Positions 51,229-60,610 of a DNA stretch of 64,000 nucleotides are shown piece after piece; position 1 is the first letter of the stretch; every line of letters starts with the position of its first letter. Position numbers and translations under genes: made by a program. The notes below the pieces were generated by a model. It did not search any database, was not told the DNA's origin, and worked only from the letters and a program-made list of their open reading frames with translations. Source of the stretch: Streptomyces sp. PKU-EA00015 (GTDB lineage: Bacteria > Actinomycetota > Actinomycetes > Streptomycetales > Streptomycetaceae); NCBI RefSeq assembly GCF_013387495.1, contig NZ_JABZEE010000024.1, positions 124,001 through 188,000 of the forward strand. Reading direction: 5' to 3'.

Positions 51229-54200
51229 CTACGGCCTGACCAGACCGGGGACATCGATGAAGTAGGCGTCATTGTCCAGCATTCGGTTCTTGGTGTAGAA
51301 GCCCGAGAGGCGGGAGCCGGCACGCTCGTTCTGGGCACCGGCCATGGTGGCGCGGGCGCACTTCTCCTTGTACGTGGGTGCCGTGTTCGGCGCCCTCAGG
51401 TCGTCGTAGAGACGCCACTTGCCGTCAGCGTCCTTACGGGCATACGCCTGGAGACACTGTGAACCGTTGGTGACACCCGCCTGCGATCCACCGCTCTCCT
51501 TGGAGGCCGCGAAGGCATACTCGTCGCACTGAGTTGCCTTCTTGTCCCCGGTCGCCAGCGGGTGCAGGACCAGCGCGTACTGACCACTGTCCGGGCAGAC
51601 GACAGCGCGGTTCGCGTCTCGCTTGGCCGGGTCGAACTCGCGGTGCAGCGGACTGTTGTGTGCCTTGCTGCCGGGATGCCAGTCGAGTTTGTCGCGCATC
51701 TCCATGTAGTACAGCGCGGCACCTTCGGCGTACTTGTGCTTCAGCTCGAACGTCGGCGTGTACTTGGGGAACACACAGCCGACGGACGCCGCGTTCGGCA
51801 TCATCTGGTCACAGCGGATCTGGTCCCAGAACACCCAGCTCGGCTCGGTGACCTTCACCGCGCCAGGAGCAGCGGACGCCTTGAAACCGAGGAAGCTGCC
51901 TCGGTCGAACTCCTGGGACTTGCCAAGGGCAGCCGTCTTCCAGGTGAACTTGCGCGTCTGGACGGTCTGCTCGGTCACCGGCGAGGTGGTGGTCCAGGAA
52001 GTCGGTCCGGTGAATTCGGGGCCGACGAACGCCCGATCGCAGACGGTGTCACCGCCACACGTGGCGTCCCAGTAGTCGAGGGTCACCGTTCCCAGCGCAC
52101 CGTCGACGGAAAGCGGAGCGATGAAGTTCCGCTGGTGCCAGGCACCCGTGTTGTCCAGTTTCATCTCTTCGCGGACGAGGAAGATGGCGGTGCCGATGTG
52201 CTTGGGCGGCTGGTTGTTGCTGATCTGCCACCAGTCGGCCACGACACCGACCTTGTGGCAGCCTTCACGGCGGGTGAGCGTGTATCCACCGATCGCCGGG
52301 TCACTGCACCAGGAGACGAGAGGATCGGTGGGCGCCGGCAGTGCCATTGCCGCCCTTGCGATCCCGGCGTCGTACTGACGACTCTGGCACATCTCGATCT
52401 CGGGGTTGTCGGTCGTGTAGCAGTTGTCCCGGCTTCCGGGCTCCGGAGGAGCGCCATGCGGGCTCGGCTGCTTCTCGGGAGTGTCCTCCGCCTCGTAGGG
52501 CTCCTCGTCCGGGATGGGGTCGGGGTCGGCGCCGCCGTCCGGGACGGCGGTGTCGCCGCTGATCGGCGCCTTGCCGGTGCCGTAGTCGTAGACCTTCTGC
52601 GATCCCTTGTTGTCGGCCCGGTCGACGGCACGGCCCTCGGTACGGTTCATGCCCCGCTCGTCCGGTGTGCCCGTCACCGTGGTGGGCTGACCGGCCACGG
52701 CGGGCTTCTCCGCAGTCCAGGCGCCACCGTTGGTACGGCTCTCGACGCCTCGGACATCGTCACCGGCCGGAGGTGTGATCTGGAAACTGCCGGCGCCGTT
52801 GTTCGGCGTCCACGCGCCCTCGGGGTAGTCGGTCGAGGCGATCTTCGCCGGGGCCACCGGTGCGGTGGTGTCGACGACGAACTGGGTCCACGGCGACCAG
52901 TTCAGGTTGTAGTGCGTGCCGTCGTAGGCGTTGGTGCGGAACTTGTAGGTCCGGCCGTCCTTGAGCTGCCCGGCGGGCACCGTCACGCTCACCGGCTTGC
53001 CCTGGTCCCCGTACGGGGACAGGAGCAGGCCCTCGCCGAGCGGCGTGGTGATGGGCGTGTTGGTCGCGGCGTCGTAGACCTGGAAGGTGCCGTTGACCTG
53101 GTCGCCGTCCGGGTCGGTGAACGTGTCGCGCAGGATCGGGGTGGTGGTGTTGACCGCCCAGACACCGGCGTAGGACTTGAACGGGGCGCCGGCCTGGCGG
53201 GCCGTGCCGTCCGAGGGGCGGTAGTTGTACGTCACCGACAGCTTGGGCTGGTTGGCCGCGTTGTTGGCCGAGTTGACCCGCTTCCACGCCCGGGTGTCGT
53301 CCGTCGCGGCGCGCAGGCCCATGTGACCGCGGGTGGCCTTGGCGGACGCCCAGGTCTGGACGAGGGTGTCGACGTCGGCGTTGATCCAGCCGTCGGCGCC
53401 GCAGGACGGGTTGCCCTTGGTCTCGGTGGAGGAGTGGTACTGCTGGTTCCACGCGGGCTGGCTGTTCCAGCGGGACGCGGTGGACGGGGCACTGGTGTCC
53501 CACACGGTCCAGCTCTGCGCGGTGCAGTCGCTGTTGCCCGAGTGGAAGTTGTACAGCGACAGGTTGGTGTCGACGATCAGCGAGTCCGCGATCGCGGAGG
53601 TGTTCCAGGTGATGAAGGAACGGGCCGTGCGGTAGGTGCCGTCGGCGTTCTTGGTGCCGGGGTTGCCGAAGTCGAGCTCGGTGTCGGCCGACCAGTCGAC
53701 GGTCTCGCCCTGCTGGACGTACGTGTCGAAGGTGTTCGCCAGCGCCGAGGTCGACGGGTCGACGGTGACCGGGTAGACGGTCTTCGGGTCGGCGAGGAAC
53801 TTCGCGTCCGGGGTGACGACGAGGTCGATCAGGCCGCGGCCCTTGTCGACGACCTTCATCCCGACGCGGGCGCGGTTCTCGTGCTTCCCGGACCGCTTGT
53901 CGACCGACGCGTCCCACATGACCGGGGCGGGCATGGTGGCCCGTGCGGCACCGGTCTTCGCGTCGGTGAAGGTGACCGAACCGTCCTTGTGGGCCTTGGC
54001 CTTGAGGCCCTTGGCCCGGACGGGGAGGGTGTACGAGTAGCCGTCGGCGGCAGGCCGCTCACGGATCTCCACGAACTGCTCGAAGCCGGTGCGGGTCGCC
54101 TCGACGATCACGTCGGCGCCCGGCACGGCCTCGCGGTACCGGGCCGTGGTGCCGTCGATCGCCGGGGCGGGCAGCCCGCCCTTCCACTGCAGGGTCACGC

Positions 54201-54756
54201 TCTCGTCGCCCTGGCCGAGGGTGACGAGGTCGCGCGGGGCGGCGTCCTTGGCGGCGCGTAAGGAGGTGGCCCTGGTGCCGCCCTTGCCGCCGAGGCGCAG
54301 GCCCTTGGGGTGGTTCTTCGCCTGGACGCTGCCGCCCGCGCCGCGCGCGAGGGTGACGTCGACCTTCTGCCACGTGCCGCCGCGCCAGACGCGTTCGGGG
54401 CCGGAGGTGAGCTCGGTGGTCAAGGTGCCGTCGGGGTTGGCGACGGTGTACGTGGTCTCGGTCGTCTCGTCGGTGACGACGACCTTCTTGCCGGTCTTCT
54501 CCGCCTCCAGGATCGCCCACGCCTTGGAGCCCTTGGCGTGTGCGGCGGCCCACGCCATGTCGGAGGCGAGGATCTCGGCCTGGGACGGCTGGTGACCCGA
54601 GGTCAGGGCCGCCGCCTTCGTCTGGGGGTTCGCCGCGACGACCGTGCCGCCGGCGACGAACGCGGCCTCGGCGACCAGCAGCAGCGCTGCCGCGGCCGCC
54701 GTCCGGGACATCCGTCTGCGCCGTCCGTGCCCGGAGATCTGTGTGTCAGGAGACAC
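51229..54756 (-). CDS. Secreted DNRLRE-domain protein with C-terminal NucA/NucB-type nuclease domain (probable toxin)
   Basis: 1175 residues from GTG 54756 (VSPDTQISG; AGGAAGG upstream); ATG 54711 is an alternative. The N-terminus has RRRRMSRTAAAAALLLVAEA, a signal sequence. Residues about 330-510 form a DNRLRE domain (DTYVQQGETVDW, ARSFITWNTSAIAD, GADGWINADVDTLVQTW), a surface/cell-wall adhesion module. FN3-like and Pro-rich linker regions follow (about 530-760). The last ~130 residues carry QCDEYAFAASKESGG (Cys about 1076) and RLSGFYTKNRMLDNDAYFI, matching NucA/NucB DNases (CDEYPFAS...). I infer an exported toxin or scavenging DNase; the SUKH neighbour favours a toxin. Confidence 0.87.
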   Translation of the reverse strand: MSPDTQISGHGRRRRMSRTAAAAALLLVAEAAFVAGGTVVAANPQTKAAALTSGHQPSQAEILASDMAWAAAHAKGSKAWAILEAEKTGKKVVVTDETTETTYTVANPDGTLTTELTSGPERVWRGGTWQKVDVTLARGAGGSVQAKNHPKGLRLGGKGGTRATSLRAAKDAAPRDLVTLGQGDESVTLQWKGGLPAPAIDGTTARYREAVPGADVIVEATRTGFEQFVEIRERPAADGYSYTLPVRAKGLKAKAHKDGSVTFTDAKTGAARATMPAPVMWDASVDKRSGKHENRARVGMKVVDKGRGLIDLVVTPDAKFLADPKTVYPVTVDPSTSALANTFDTYVQQGETVDWSADTELDFGNPGTKNADGTYRTARSFITWNTSAIADSLIVDTNLSLYNFHSGNSDCTAQSWTVWDTSAPSTASRWNSQPAWNQQYHSSTETKGNPSCGADGWINADVDTLVQTWASAKATRGHMGLRAATDDTRAWKRVNSANNAANQPKLSVTYNYRPSDGTARQAGAPFKSYAGVWAVNTTTPILRDTFTDPDGDQVNGTFQVYDAATNTPITTPLGEGLLLSPYGDQGKPVSVTVPAGQLKDGRTYKFRTNAYDGTHYNLNWSPWTQFVVDTTAPVAPAKIASTDYPEGAWTPNNGAGSFQITPPAGDDVRGVESRTNGGAWTAEKPAVAGQPTTVTGTPDERGMNRTEGRAVDRADNKGSQKVYDYGTGKAPISGDTAVPDGGADPDPIPDEEPYEAEDTPEKQPSPHGAPPEPGSRDNCYTTDNPEIEMCQSRQYDAGIARAAMALPAPTDPLVSWCSDPAIGGYTLTRREGCHKVGVVADWWQISNNQPPKHIGTAIFLVREEMKLDNTGAWHQRNFIAPLSVDGALGTVTLDYWDATCGGDTVCDRAFVGPEFTGPTSWTTTSPVTEQTVQTRKFTWKTAALGKSQEFDRGSFLGFKASAAPGAVKVTEPSWVFWDQIRCDQMMPNAASVGCVFPKYTPTFELKHKYAEGAALYYMEMRDKLDWHPGSKAHNSPLHREFDPAKRDANRAVVCPDSGQYALVLHPLATGDKKATQCDEYAFAASKESGGSQAGVTNGSQCLQAYARKDADGKWRLYDDLRAPNTAPTYKEKCARATMAGAQNERAGSRLSGFYTKNRMLDNDAYFIDVPGLVRP

Positions 54757-55227
54757 GAAGTGATGCCTTCCTCTTGGAAATTCAAACACATGTGCGGGAC
54801 GCACTGTTGAAGGACGCTATGCGCGTCAAGAGGAGGGCAGTAGGGCACTTCTGGCCGTGCGGGCGGCTTCGGATTGCGCGGGCCGTGGCGGCGTTGGTCC
54901 TGCAGAGGTGCGGTGTCTCAAACATCGGATTGATCACATGGCGCCGCGGGGCGGAGTTGTCCTCAGCGCCCTGCCGGTGGCCGATTCACGGGCGATCCGT
55001 GAGCGCCCCGAGAGCGAACCGTGGATATCGGACGAATCGCTGTCAAAGCCTCAGATGTTGCCAAGTCACCGTGCGCCATGGGGAATTCTGACGCGAAATA
55101 GACGCCGCGTACTTGGGGGCCTCCGGGTCGTCCGGGAGCTCCAGAGGGGACAGCCTCGCCGCCGCGCTCGGCGCGGGATCCGAGCAGATGGTCGCCACGT
55201 CGGGGAACGTCCGGGCCCCGCCGCCCC
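54757..55227. promoter_or_regulatory. Promoter region of the toxin gene and gap to the P-type ATPase
   Basis: 471 bases without a supported gene. Composition is less GC-rich near 54760-54830 and 54920-55100 than in flanking genes. TTGACG on the minus strand at 54830-54825 is a possible -35, without a good -10. No repeat or operator found. Confidence 0.4.
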
Positions 55228-57693
55228 CTACGCCGGCACCCGCCGCCCCACCGCACGCCACGCGAACTCCAGCAGCGCCGCGCCGCCCGCCGCGATCGCC
55301 ACCGCCGTCCACGGCATCGTCACGCCGACCAGCTTCAGCGCGAAGAAGTCCTGGAGCCACGGGACCACCAGCACCAGCAGGAAGCCCGCGCCCATCGCCG
55401 CCACCAGGCCGATCCGCCACCATGTGTAGGGCCGGGCGATGATCGCCAGGACCCACATCGCGACCAGGAACAGCGTCAGCGTCGCCGCGCTCGTCTCCGC
55501 GTCCAGCGCGCCCGGGCCGCTGTAGTGCGAGCGCGCCAGCAGGTACGTGGAGAACGTCGTCGCCGCCGCGATCAGGCCCGCCGGGATCGCGTAGCGCATC
55601 ACCCGCCGTACGAAGTGGGGCTTCGCCCGCTCCTTGTTGGGCGCCAGGGCGAGGAAGAAGGCCGGGACGCCGATGGTGAGCGTGGACAGCAGCGTCAGAT
55701 GCCGGGGGAGGAACGGGTACTCCACCTGGGAGCAGACCACGAGGATCGCGAGGAGGACGGAGTACACCGTCTTCGTCAGGAAGAGCGTGGCCACACGGGT
55801 GATGTTGCCGATCACCCGGCGGCCCTCGGCCACCACGGACGGCAGCGTCGCGAAACTGTTGTTGAGCAGGACGATCTGCGCCACCGCGCGCGTGGCCTCC
55901 GAGCCGGAGCCCATCGAGACGCCGATGTCCGCGTCCTTCAGCGCGAGGACGTCGTTGACGCCGTCGCCGGTCATCGCGACCGTGTGGCCGCGGGACTGGA
56001 GCGCGCCCACCATGTCGCGCTTCTGCCGCGGGCTGACCCGGCCGAAGACCGCGTTCGCGTCGATCTCCGTGCCCATCGCCGACCGTTCGGCCGGCAGCCG
56101 GCGGGCATCGACCGTACGCTCCGAGCCCGGCAGCCCCAGCTTGTCCGCGACCGCGCCGACCGCGACCGCGTTGTCCCCGGAGACGACCTTCGCCGCGACG
56201 TTCTGGGCCGCGAAGTAGCGCAGGGTCTCCGACGCGTCCGGGCGCAGCCGCTGTTCGAGGACGATCAGGGCCGCCGGTTTCGCGCCGTCGGCCGGGGACG
56301 GCGCGTCGAGTTCCTCGGCGGCCTTCGTGAGCAGCAGGACCCGCAGGCCCTGCCGGTTGAGGGCGTCGGTCTCGTCGAGGACCGGGTCGTCGTCCGGCAG
56401 CAGGACGTCGGGCGCGCCGAGCAGCCATGTGGACGTCTCCCCGTTGCCCTCGCTGAAGCTCGCCCCGCTGTACTTGCGCGCCGAGGAGAACGGCAGCGAC
56501 TCCGTGCAGCGCCACTCCTCGCTGTCCGGATACGCCTCGATGATCGCCTGCAGCGAGGCGTTCGGCCGGGGATCGGACTCCCCGAGCGCACCGAGCACCT
56601 GCCGTACGTACGCCTCTTCCGTCCCGCCCAGCGGCCGCAGCTCCGTGACGTCCATCCCGCCCTCGGTGAGCGTGCCCGTCTTGTCGAGGCAGACGACGTC
56701 GACGCGGGCCAGGCCCTCGATCGCGGGAAGCTCCTGGACGAGGCACTGTTTGCGGCCGAGGCGGATCACGCCGATCGCGAAGGCGACGGACGTCAGCAGC
56801 ACGAGCCCCTCGGGGATCATCGGCACGATGCCGCCGACGGTGCGGGCGACGGAGTCCTTGAGGTCGGTGTCCTTGACGACGAGCTGGCTGATGATCAGGC
56901 CGATCGCGGTCGGGACCATCATCCAGGTCACGTACTTGAGGATCGTGGAGATACCGGAGCGCAGCTCGGAGTGGACGAGCGTGAACCGCGACGCCTCCTC
57001 CGCGAGCTGAGCCGCGTACGCCTCCCGGCCCACCTTGGTCGCCGTGAACGCGCCGCCGCCGGCCACGACGAAGCTGCCGGACAACACCTGGTCGCCCGGC
57101 TGCTTGAGCACCGGGTCGGCCTCGCCGGTCAGCAGCGACTCGTCGATCTCCAGGTTGTCGGCCTCGGTGAGCTCGCCGTCGACGACGACCTTGTCCCCCG
57201 GCCCGAGTTCGACGAGGTCGCCGAGCACGATGTCGGACGTCGAGACGGTGGTGGCGACCCCGTCGCGCCGTACGCGCGGTTTCGCCTCGCCGATGACGGC
57301 GAGGGAGTCGAGGGTCCTCTTGGCGCGCAGCTCCTGGACGATGCCGATGCCGGTGTTGGCGATGATGACGAAGCCGAAGAGGCTGTCCTGGATCGGCGCG
57401 ACGAAGAACATGATCACCCACAGCACGCCGATGATCGCGTTGAAGCGGGTGAAGACGTTGGCGCGGACGATGTCGACGGCCGAGCGGGAGCTGCGCACCG
57501 GCACGTCGTTGACCTCGCCGCGGGCCACACGCTCGGCGACCTGGTCCGTGGTCAGCCCGGTCACGGGCGTGGTGGCCGAAGCCTTGGGGCGCGGTGGCTG
57601 CCGGGGGTGTACGGGGTCGAGTTCGGCACCCGCGTCGATGACGGGTCTGCGGGGCTCCTGTCCGTCCATGTCGATCTCCGCCCGCTGCGTCAT
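55228..57693 (-). CDS. Cation-transporting P-type ATPase, CtpE-like
   Basis: 821 residues. TGEAD (actuator), PEGL in TM4 (MIPEGLVLLTS), phosphorylation site DKTGTLTEGG (near 336) and GDGVND (near 576) are present; there is no HMA domain or CPC motif, so it is not a heavy-metal exporter. Overall layout resembles mycobacterial CtpE, linked to calcium uptake. The ATG at 57693 is followed by a long hydrophilic N-terminus. Single gene on the minus strand. Confidence 0.9.
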   Translation of the reverse strand: MTQRAEIDMDGQEPRRPVIDAGAELDPVHPRQPPRPKASATTPVTGLTTDQVAERVARGEVNDVPVRSSRSAVDIVRANVFTRFNAIIGVLWVIMFFVAPIQDSLFGFVIIANTGIGIVQELRAKRTLDSLAVIGEAKPRVRRDGVATTVSTSDIVLGDLVELGPGDKVVVDGELTEADNLEIDESLLTGEADPVLKQPGDQVLSGSFVVAGGGAFTATKVGREAYAAQLAEEASRFTLVHSELRSGISTILKYVTWMMVPTAIGLIISQLVVKDTDLKDSVARTVGGIVPMIPEGLVLLTSVAFAIGVIRLGRKQCLVQELPAIEGLARVDVVCLDKTGTLTEGGMDVTELRPLGGTEEAYVRQVLGALGESDPRPNASLQAIIEAYPDSEEWRCTESLPFSSARKYSGASFSEGNGETSTWLLGAPDVLLPDDDPVLDETDALNRQGLRVLLLTKAAEELDAPSPADGAKPAALIVLEQRLRPDASETLRYFAAQNVAAKVVSGDNAVAVGAVADKLGLPGSERTVDARRLPAERSAMGTEIDANAVFGRVSPRQKRDMVGALQSRGHTVAMTGDGVNDVLALKDADIGVSMGSGSEATRAVAQIVLLNNSFATLPSVVAEGRRVIGNITRVATLFLTKTVYSVLLAILVVCSQVEYPFLPRHLTLLSTLTIGVPAFFLALAPNKERAKPHFVRRVMRYAIPAGLIAAATTFSTYLLARSHYSGPGALDAETSAATLTLFLVAMWVLAIIARPYTWWRIGLVAAMGAGFLLVLVVPWLQDFFALKLVGVTMPWTAVAIAAGGAALLEFAWRAVGRRVPA

Positions 57694-57851
57694 GGTTTCG
57701 ACGGTACGGCGGACGCGGCCGCTTCACCCCCCGGGCAGGCGGAAGAGAGGACCGGGGGAGGACGCGAAGGGTCCCGGGTACTACGGGCCGGGTCGTTCGA
57801 CGGGGTCCGCGGGCGGGTCTGCGGCAGCTCGCGGAGCCGACGGTCGTCGGG

Positions 57852-58160
57852 TCAGGCCTGCGGCCCGGCCTCCCGCGGCCCGGTCTCCTGCGGCCCCGCC
57901 GCTTCGGCCTCCCGTGCCGCCTGGTCACGCCTGATCGCCGCGTCCCGGCTGCGTACGTACCAGATGCCGATCAGGCCGAGGCCGCCGCCGGCCAGGCAGG
58001 TCCACACCCACCAGGTCAGGTCGCGGTCGGCGAACCAGCCGTAGAAGGGGACCTGGACGAGGAACATGACGAACCAGAGGATCGTGCCGCCGGTGATGGT
58101 GGCGACGACCGGCCCCTCAAGGGGCGGGGGTGCCTCGTGCCTGGGGGTCCATTTCGCCAT
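57852..58160 (-). CDS. DUF2530-like small membrane protein
   Basis: 102 residues from ATG 58160 (MAKWTPRHEAPPPLEGPVVA). Two membrane helices: TGGTILWFVMFLVQVPFY and TWWVWTCLAGGGLGLIGIWYV, followed by the basic YVRSRDAAIRRDQAARE tail, matching DUF2530. Function unknown. No SD; TACACT (58172-58167) ends 6 nt before the ATG, so the mRNA is probably leaderless. Confidence 0.85.
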   Translation of the reverse strand: MAKWTPRHEAPPPLEGPVVATITGGTILWFVMFLVQVPFYGWFADRDLTWWVWTCLAGGGLGLIGIWYVRSRDAAIRRDQAAREAEAAGPQETGPREAGPQA

Positions 58161-58341
58161 GCGCACAGTGTAGGACCGGGGGCCGAGGCGGCTGCGAGGG
58201 CCGGTCCCCACAGGGGTCTACGCGCGAAGATACCGATCTTCAACTTTATACGTTCATACTGAACGAGTTTGCGTCAGACCGGTTTCCTTCGTATGAACCT
58301 CCGTACGAGACCCCCACGGAACCGGGCGAGAAAGGTCCCGC

Positions 58342-59796
58342 ATGTCCCCCACGGTCACCGCCGAGGTCGCTTCCCCCGGCCTGCCTCCCACGCCCCCGCA
58401 GCCCGTCGGCGGTCTCGACCGCTTCTTCAAGATCTCGGAGCGCGGCTCCACGGTCGCGCGCGAGGTCCGCGGAGGGTTCGCCACCTTCTTCGCGATGGCC
58501 TACATCCTCGTGCTGAACCCGATCATCCTCGGCAGCGCCAAGGACATGTACGGTCACCAGCTCGACGGCGGCCAGCTCGTCACCGCCACCGTGGTCGCGG
58601 CGGCGTTCTCCACGCTCCTCATGGGCGTCATCGGCAACGTCCCGATCGCGCTCGCCGCCGGACTCGGCGTGAACACGGTCGTCGCCCTCCAGCTCGCGCC
58701 CCAGATGGCGTGGGCCGACGCGATGGGCATGGTGGTGCTCGCCGGCTTCGTGGTGATGCTGCTGGTGGCCACCGGCCTGCGCGAACGCGTGATGAACGCG
58801 GTGCCGCTCGGGCTCCGCAAGGCGATCGCCATCGGCATCGGCCTGTTCATCATGCTCATCGGTCTCGTCGACTCCGGGTTCGTCACCCGTATCCCCGACG
58901 CCGCCCACACCACCGTGCCGCTCCAGCTGGGCACCGGCGGTCACCTGCTCGGCTGGCCGGTCCTGGTCTTCGCCCTCGGCACGCTGCTCACGCTCGCGCT
59001 GATCATCCGCAAGGTGCCGGGCGCGATCCTCATCTCGATCGTCGTGATGACCGTCCTCGCGGTGATCGTCAACGCCGTGGCGGACGTCGCGTCCTGGGGC
59101 CTGACCACGCCCGAGTGGCCCGGCAACCCGGTCTCGACGCCCGACTTCGGGCTGCTCGGCCAGGTCAGCCTGTTCGGCGGCTTCGAGAAGGTCGGCGTGC
59201 TGACCGGTGTCCTGTTCGTCTTCACCGTGCTGCTGTCGTGCTTCTTCGACGCGATGGGCACGATCCTCGCCGTCGGCGACGAGGCCGAGCTGATGGACGA
59301 GGACGGCAACTACCCCGGCATCAACAGGGTGCTGGTCGTCGACGGCCTCGCCGTCGCCGCGGGCGGCGCAGCCTCCTGCTCCGCCAACACCTGCTTCGTG
59401 GAGTCCACGGCCGGTGTCGGCGAGGGCGCCCGTACGGGACTCGCGTCCGTCGTGTCAGGTCTGCTGTTCTCGCTGGCGCTGTTCCTCACGCCGCTCGCGA
59501 CGATGGTCCCGTCCCAGGCGGCGACGCCCGCGCTGGTGGCGGTCGGTTTCCTGATCCTGGCCGGCTCCGTCAAGGACATCGACTGGAGCGACTTCACGAT
59601 CGCCGCGCCCGCGTTCCTGGCGATGGTGATGATGCCGTTCACCTACTCGATCACGCACGGTATCGGCCTCGGCTTCATCGCGTTCAGCGTGCTGCGGCTG
59701 GCGACGGGGCGCGGGCGCGAGGTGCCCGTCGCGATGTACGCGGTGTCGGCCGTGTTCGTCTTCTTCTACGCGATGCCGGCGCTCGGTCTGACGTGA
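58342..59796 (+). CDS. NCS2-family purine (hypoxanthine/guanine) permease
   Basis: 484 residues, 12-14 membrane segments. AzgA/PbuG-type hallmarks: EVRGGFATFFAMAYILVLNP, AAGLGVNTVVALQL, the SCFFDAMGTILAVGDEAE segment and SCSANTCFVESTAGVGEGAR with the conserved Asn-Thr. Proton-coupled purine uptake across the membrane. GAGAAAGG precedes the ATG. Convergent with the small RHH gene. Confidence 0.92.
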   Translation: MSPTVTAEVASPGLPPTPPQPVGGLDRFFKISERGSTVAREVRGGFATFFAMAYILVLNPIILGSAKDMYGHQLDGGQLVTATVVAAAFSTLLMGVIGNVPIALAAGLGVNTVVALQLAPQMAWADAMGMVVLAGFVVMLLVATGLRERVMNAVPLGLRKAIAIGIGLFIMLIGLVDSGFVTRIPDAAHTTVPLQLGTGGHLLGWPVLVFALGTLLTLALIIRKVPGAILISIVVMTVLAVIVNAVADVASWGLTTPEWPGNPVSTPDFGLLGQVSLFGGFEKVGVLTGVLFVFTVLLSCFFDAMGTILAVGDEAELMDEDGNYPGINRVLVVDGLAVAAGGAASCSANTCFVESTAGVGEGARTGLASVVSGLLFSLALFLTPLATMVPSQAATPALVAVGFLILAGSVKDIDWSDFTIAAPAFLAMVMMPFTYSITHGIGLGFIAFSVLRLATGRGREVPVAMYAVSAVFVFFYAMPALGLT

Positions 59797-59806
59797 GCCC
59801 GGGCCC

Positions 59807-59989
59807 TCAGGCCATCCCGTAGAACTTCTCCGTCTCGTCGACGGCCGCCTTGAAGCGTTCGTCGAAGTCGTCGCGAATGAGCGTCCGGACCACGTAGTCC
59901 TGGACGCTCATTTGTCGTTTGGCGGCGTGCTGCCGGAGCCGGTCGAGCAGCTCACCGTCCATCCGCAGGCTGAGCACTGTCGATCCCAT
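59807..59989 (-). CDS. Ribbon-helix-helix (CopG/Arc-type) protein
   Basis: 60 residues: beta strand STVLSLRMDG, then helices ELLDRLRQHAAKRQMSVQDY and VVRTLIRDDFDERFKAAVDE. This is a typical RHH DNA-binding fold. No toxin gene accompanies it, so it is either a stand-alone regulator or an orphan antitoxin. Its start is divergent from the MarR gene by 135 nt. Confidence 0.8.
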   Translation of the reverse strand: MGSTVLSLRMDGELLDRLRQHAAKRQMSVQDYVVRTLIRDDFDERFKAAVDETEKFYGMA

Positions 59990-60124
59990 GCGAGCCAGGG
60001 TCGCCGCACCGCCGGAGACCGCGCGTCACTTTCGGACTCACTCTCACTCATATGGGTGATGCATCGATCGCAGCCGTGACCGGTGGAGCAGAAGGGGACT
60101 GGTCCTTAGGGAGGGTAATGAGTT

Positions 60125-60583
60125 ATGCTAATGAACATGCCTGACCTGTCCCACGGTACTGACGCCGACGTCGCCGCCGTGAACTCCCTGCGCTCCGCCG
60201 TCATGCGGCTGGGCCGGCGCCTGAAGCACCAGCGCGTCGACGAATCGCTGAGTCCGACCGAGATGTCCGTGCTCGGCACCCTGGCGCGCTGCGGCTCGGC
60301 CACTCCCGGTGAGCTGGCCCGCAAGGAGCACGTCCAGCCGCCGTCCATGACCCGGATCGTCGCGCTGCTGGAGGCCAAGGGACTGGTCCGGCTGGAGCCG
60401 CACCCCGAGGACCGCCGGCAGAAGGTGGTCAGCCAGACCGAGCAGGCCGAGGCCATGCTCGAAGAGAGCCGCCGCAAGCGGAACGCCTGGCTGGCGTCCC
60501 TCGCCGAGGGCCTCGACGAGGACGAGTGGGCCGCGCTGCGCGCCGCCGCCCCCGTGCTGGAGAAGCTCGCACACCTGCAGTGA
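60125..60583 (+). CDS. MarR-family transcriptional regulator
   Basis: 152 residues. Winged helix: SPTEMSVLGTLARCGSATPG then PPSMTRIVALLEAKGLVRLE and wing PHPEDRRQKVV (the MarR DxRRxK signature). Probably represses itself and the downstream MFS exporter (27 nt away). ATG 60125 has GGGAGGG 9 nt upstream; ATGs at 60131 and 60137 are alternatives, the last sitting 7 nt after a TATGCT -10-like hexamer. Confidence 0.92.
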   Translation: MLMNMPDLSHGTDADVAAVNSLRSAVMRLGRRLKHQRVDESLSPTEMSVLGTLARCGSATPGELARKEHVQPPSMTRIVALLEAKGLVRLEPHPEDRRQKVVSQTEQAEAMLEESRRKRNAWLASLAEGLDEDEWAALRAAAPVLEKLAHLQ

Positions 60584-60610
60584 CCGCCGACGCCGAGGAG
60601 GCGAACCCCT

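Noticed and set aside
60122..60136. MarR operator over the start of the MarR gene
   Set aside because: TAATGA occurs twice (60116 and 60129), but the inverted repeat is only three bases deep; insufficient for a call.
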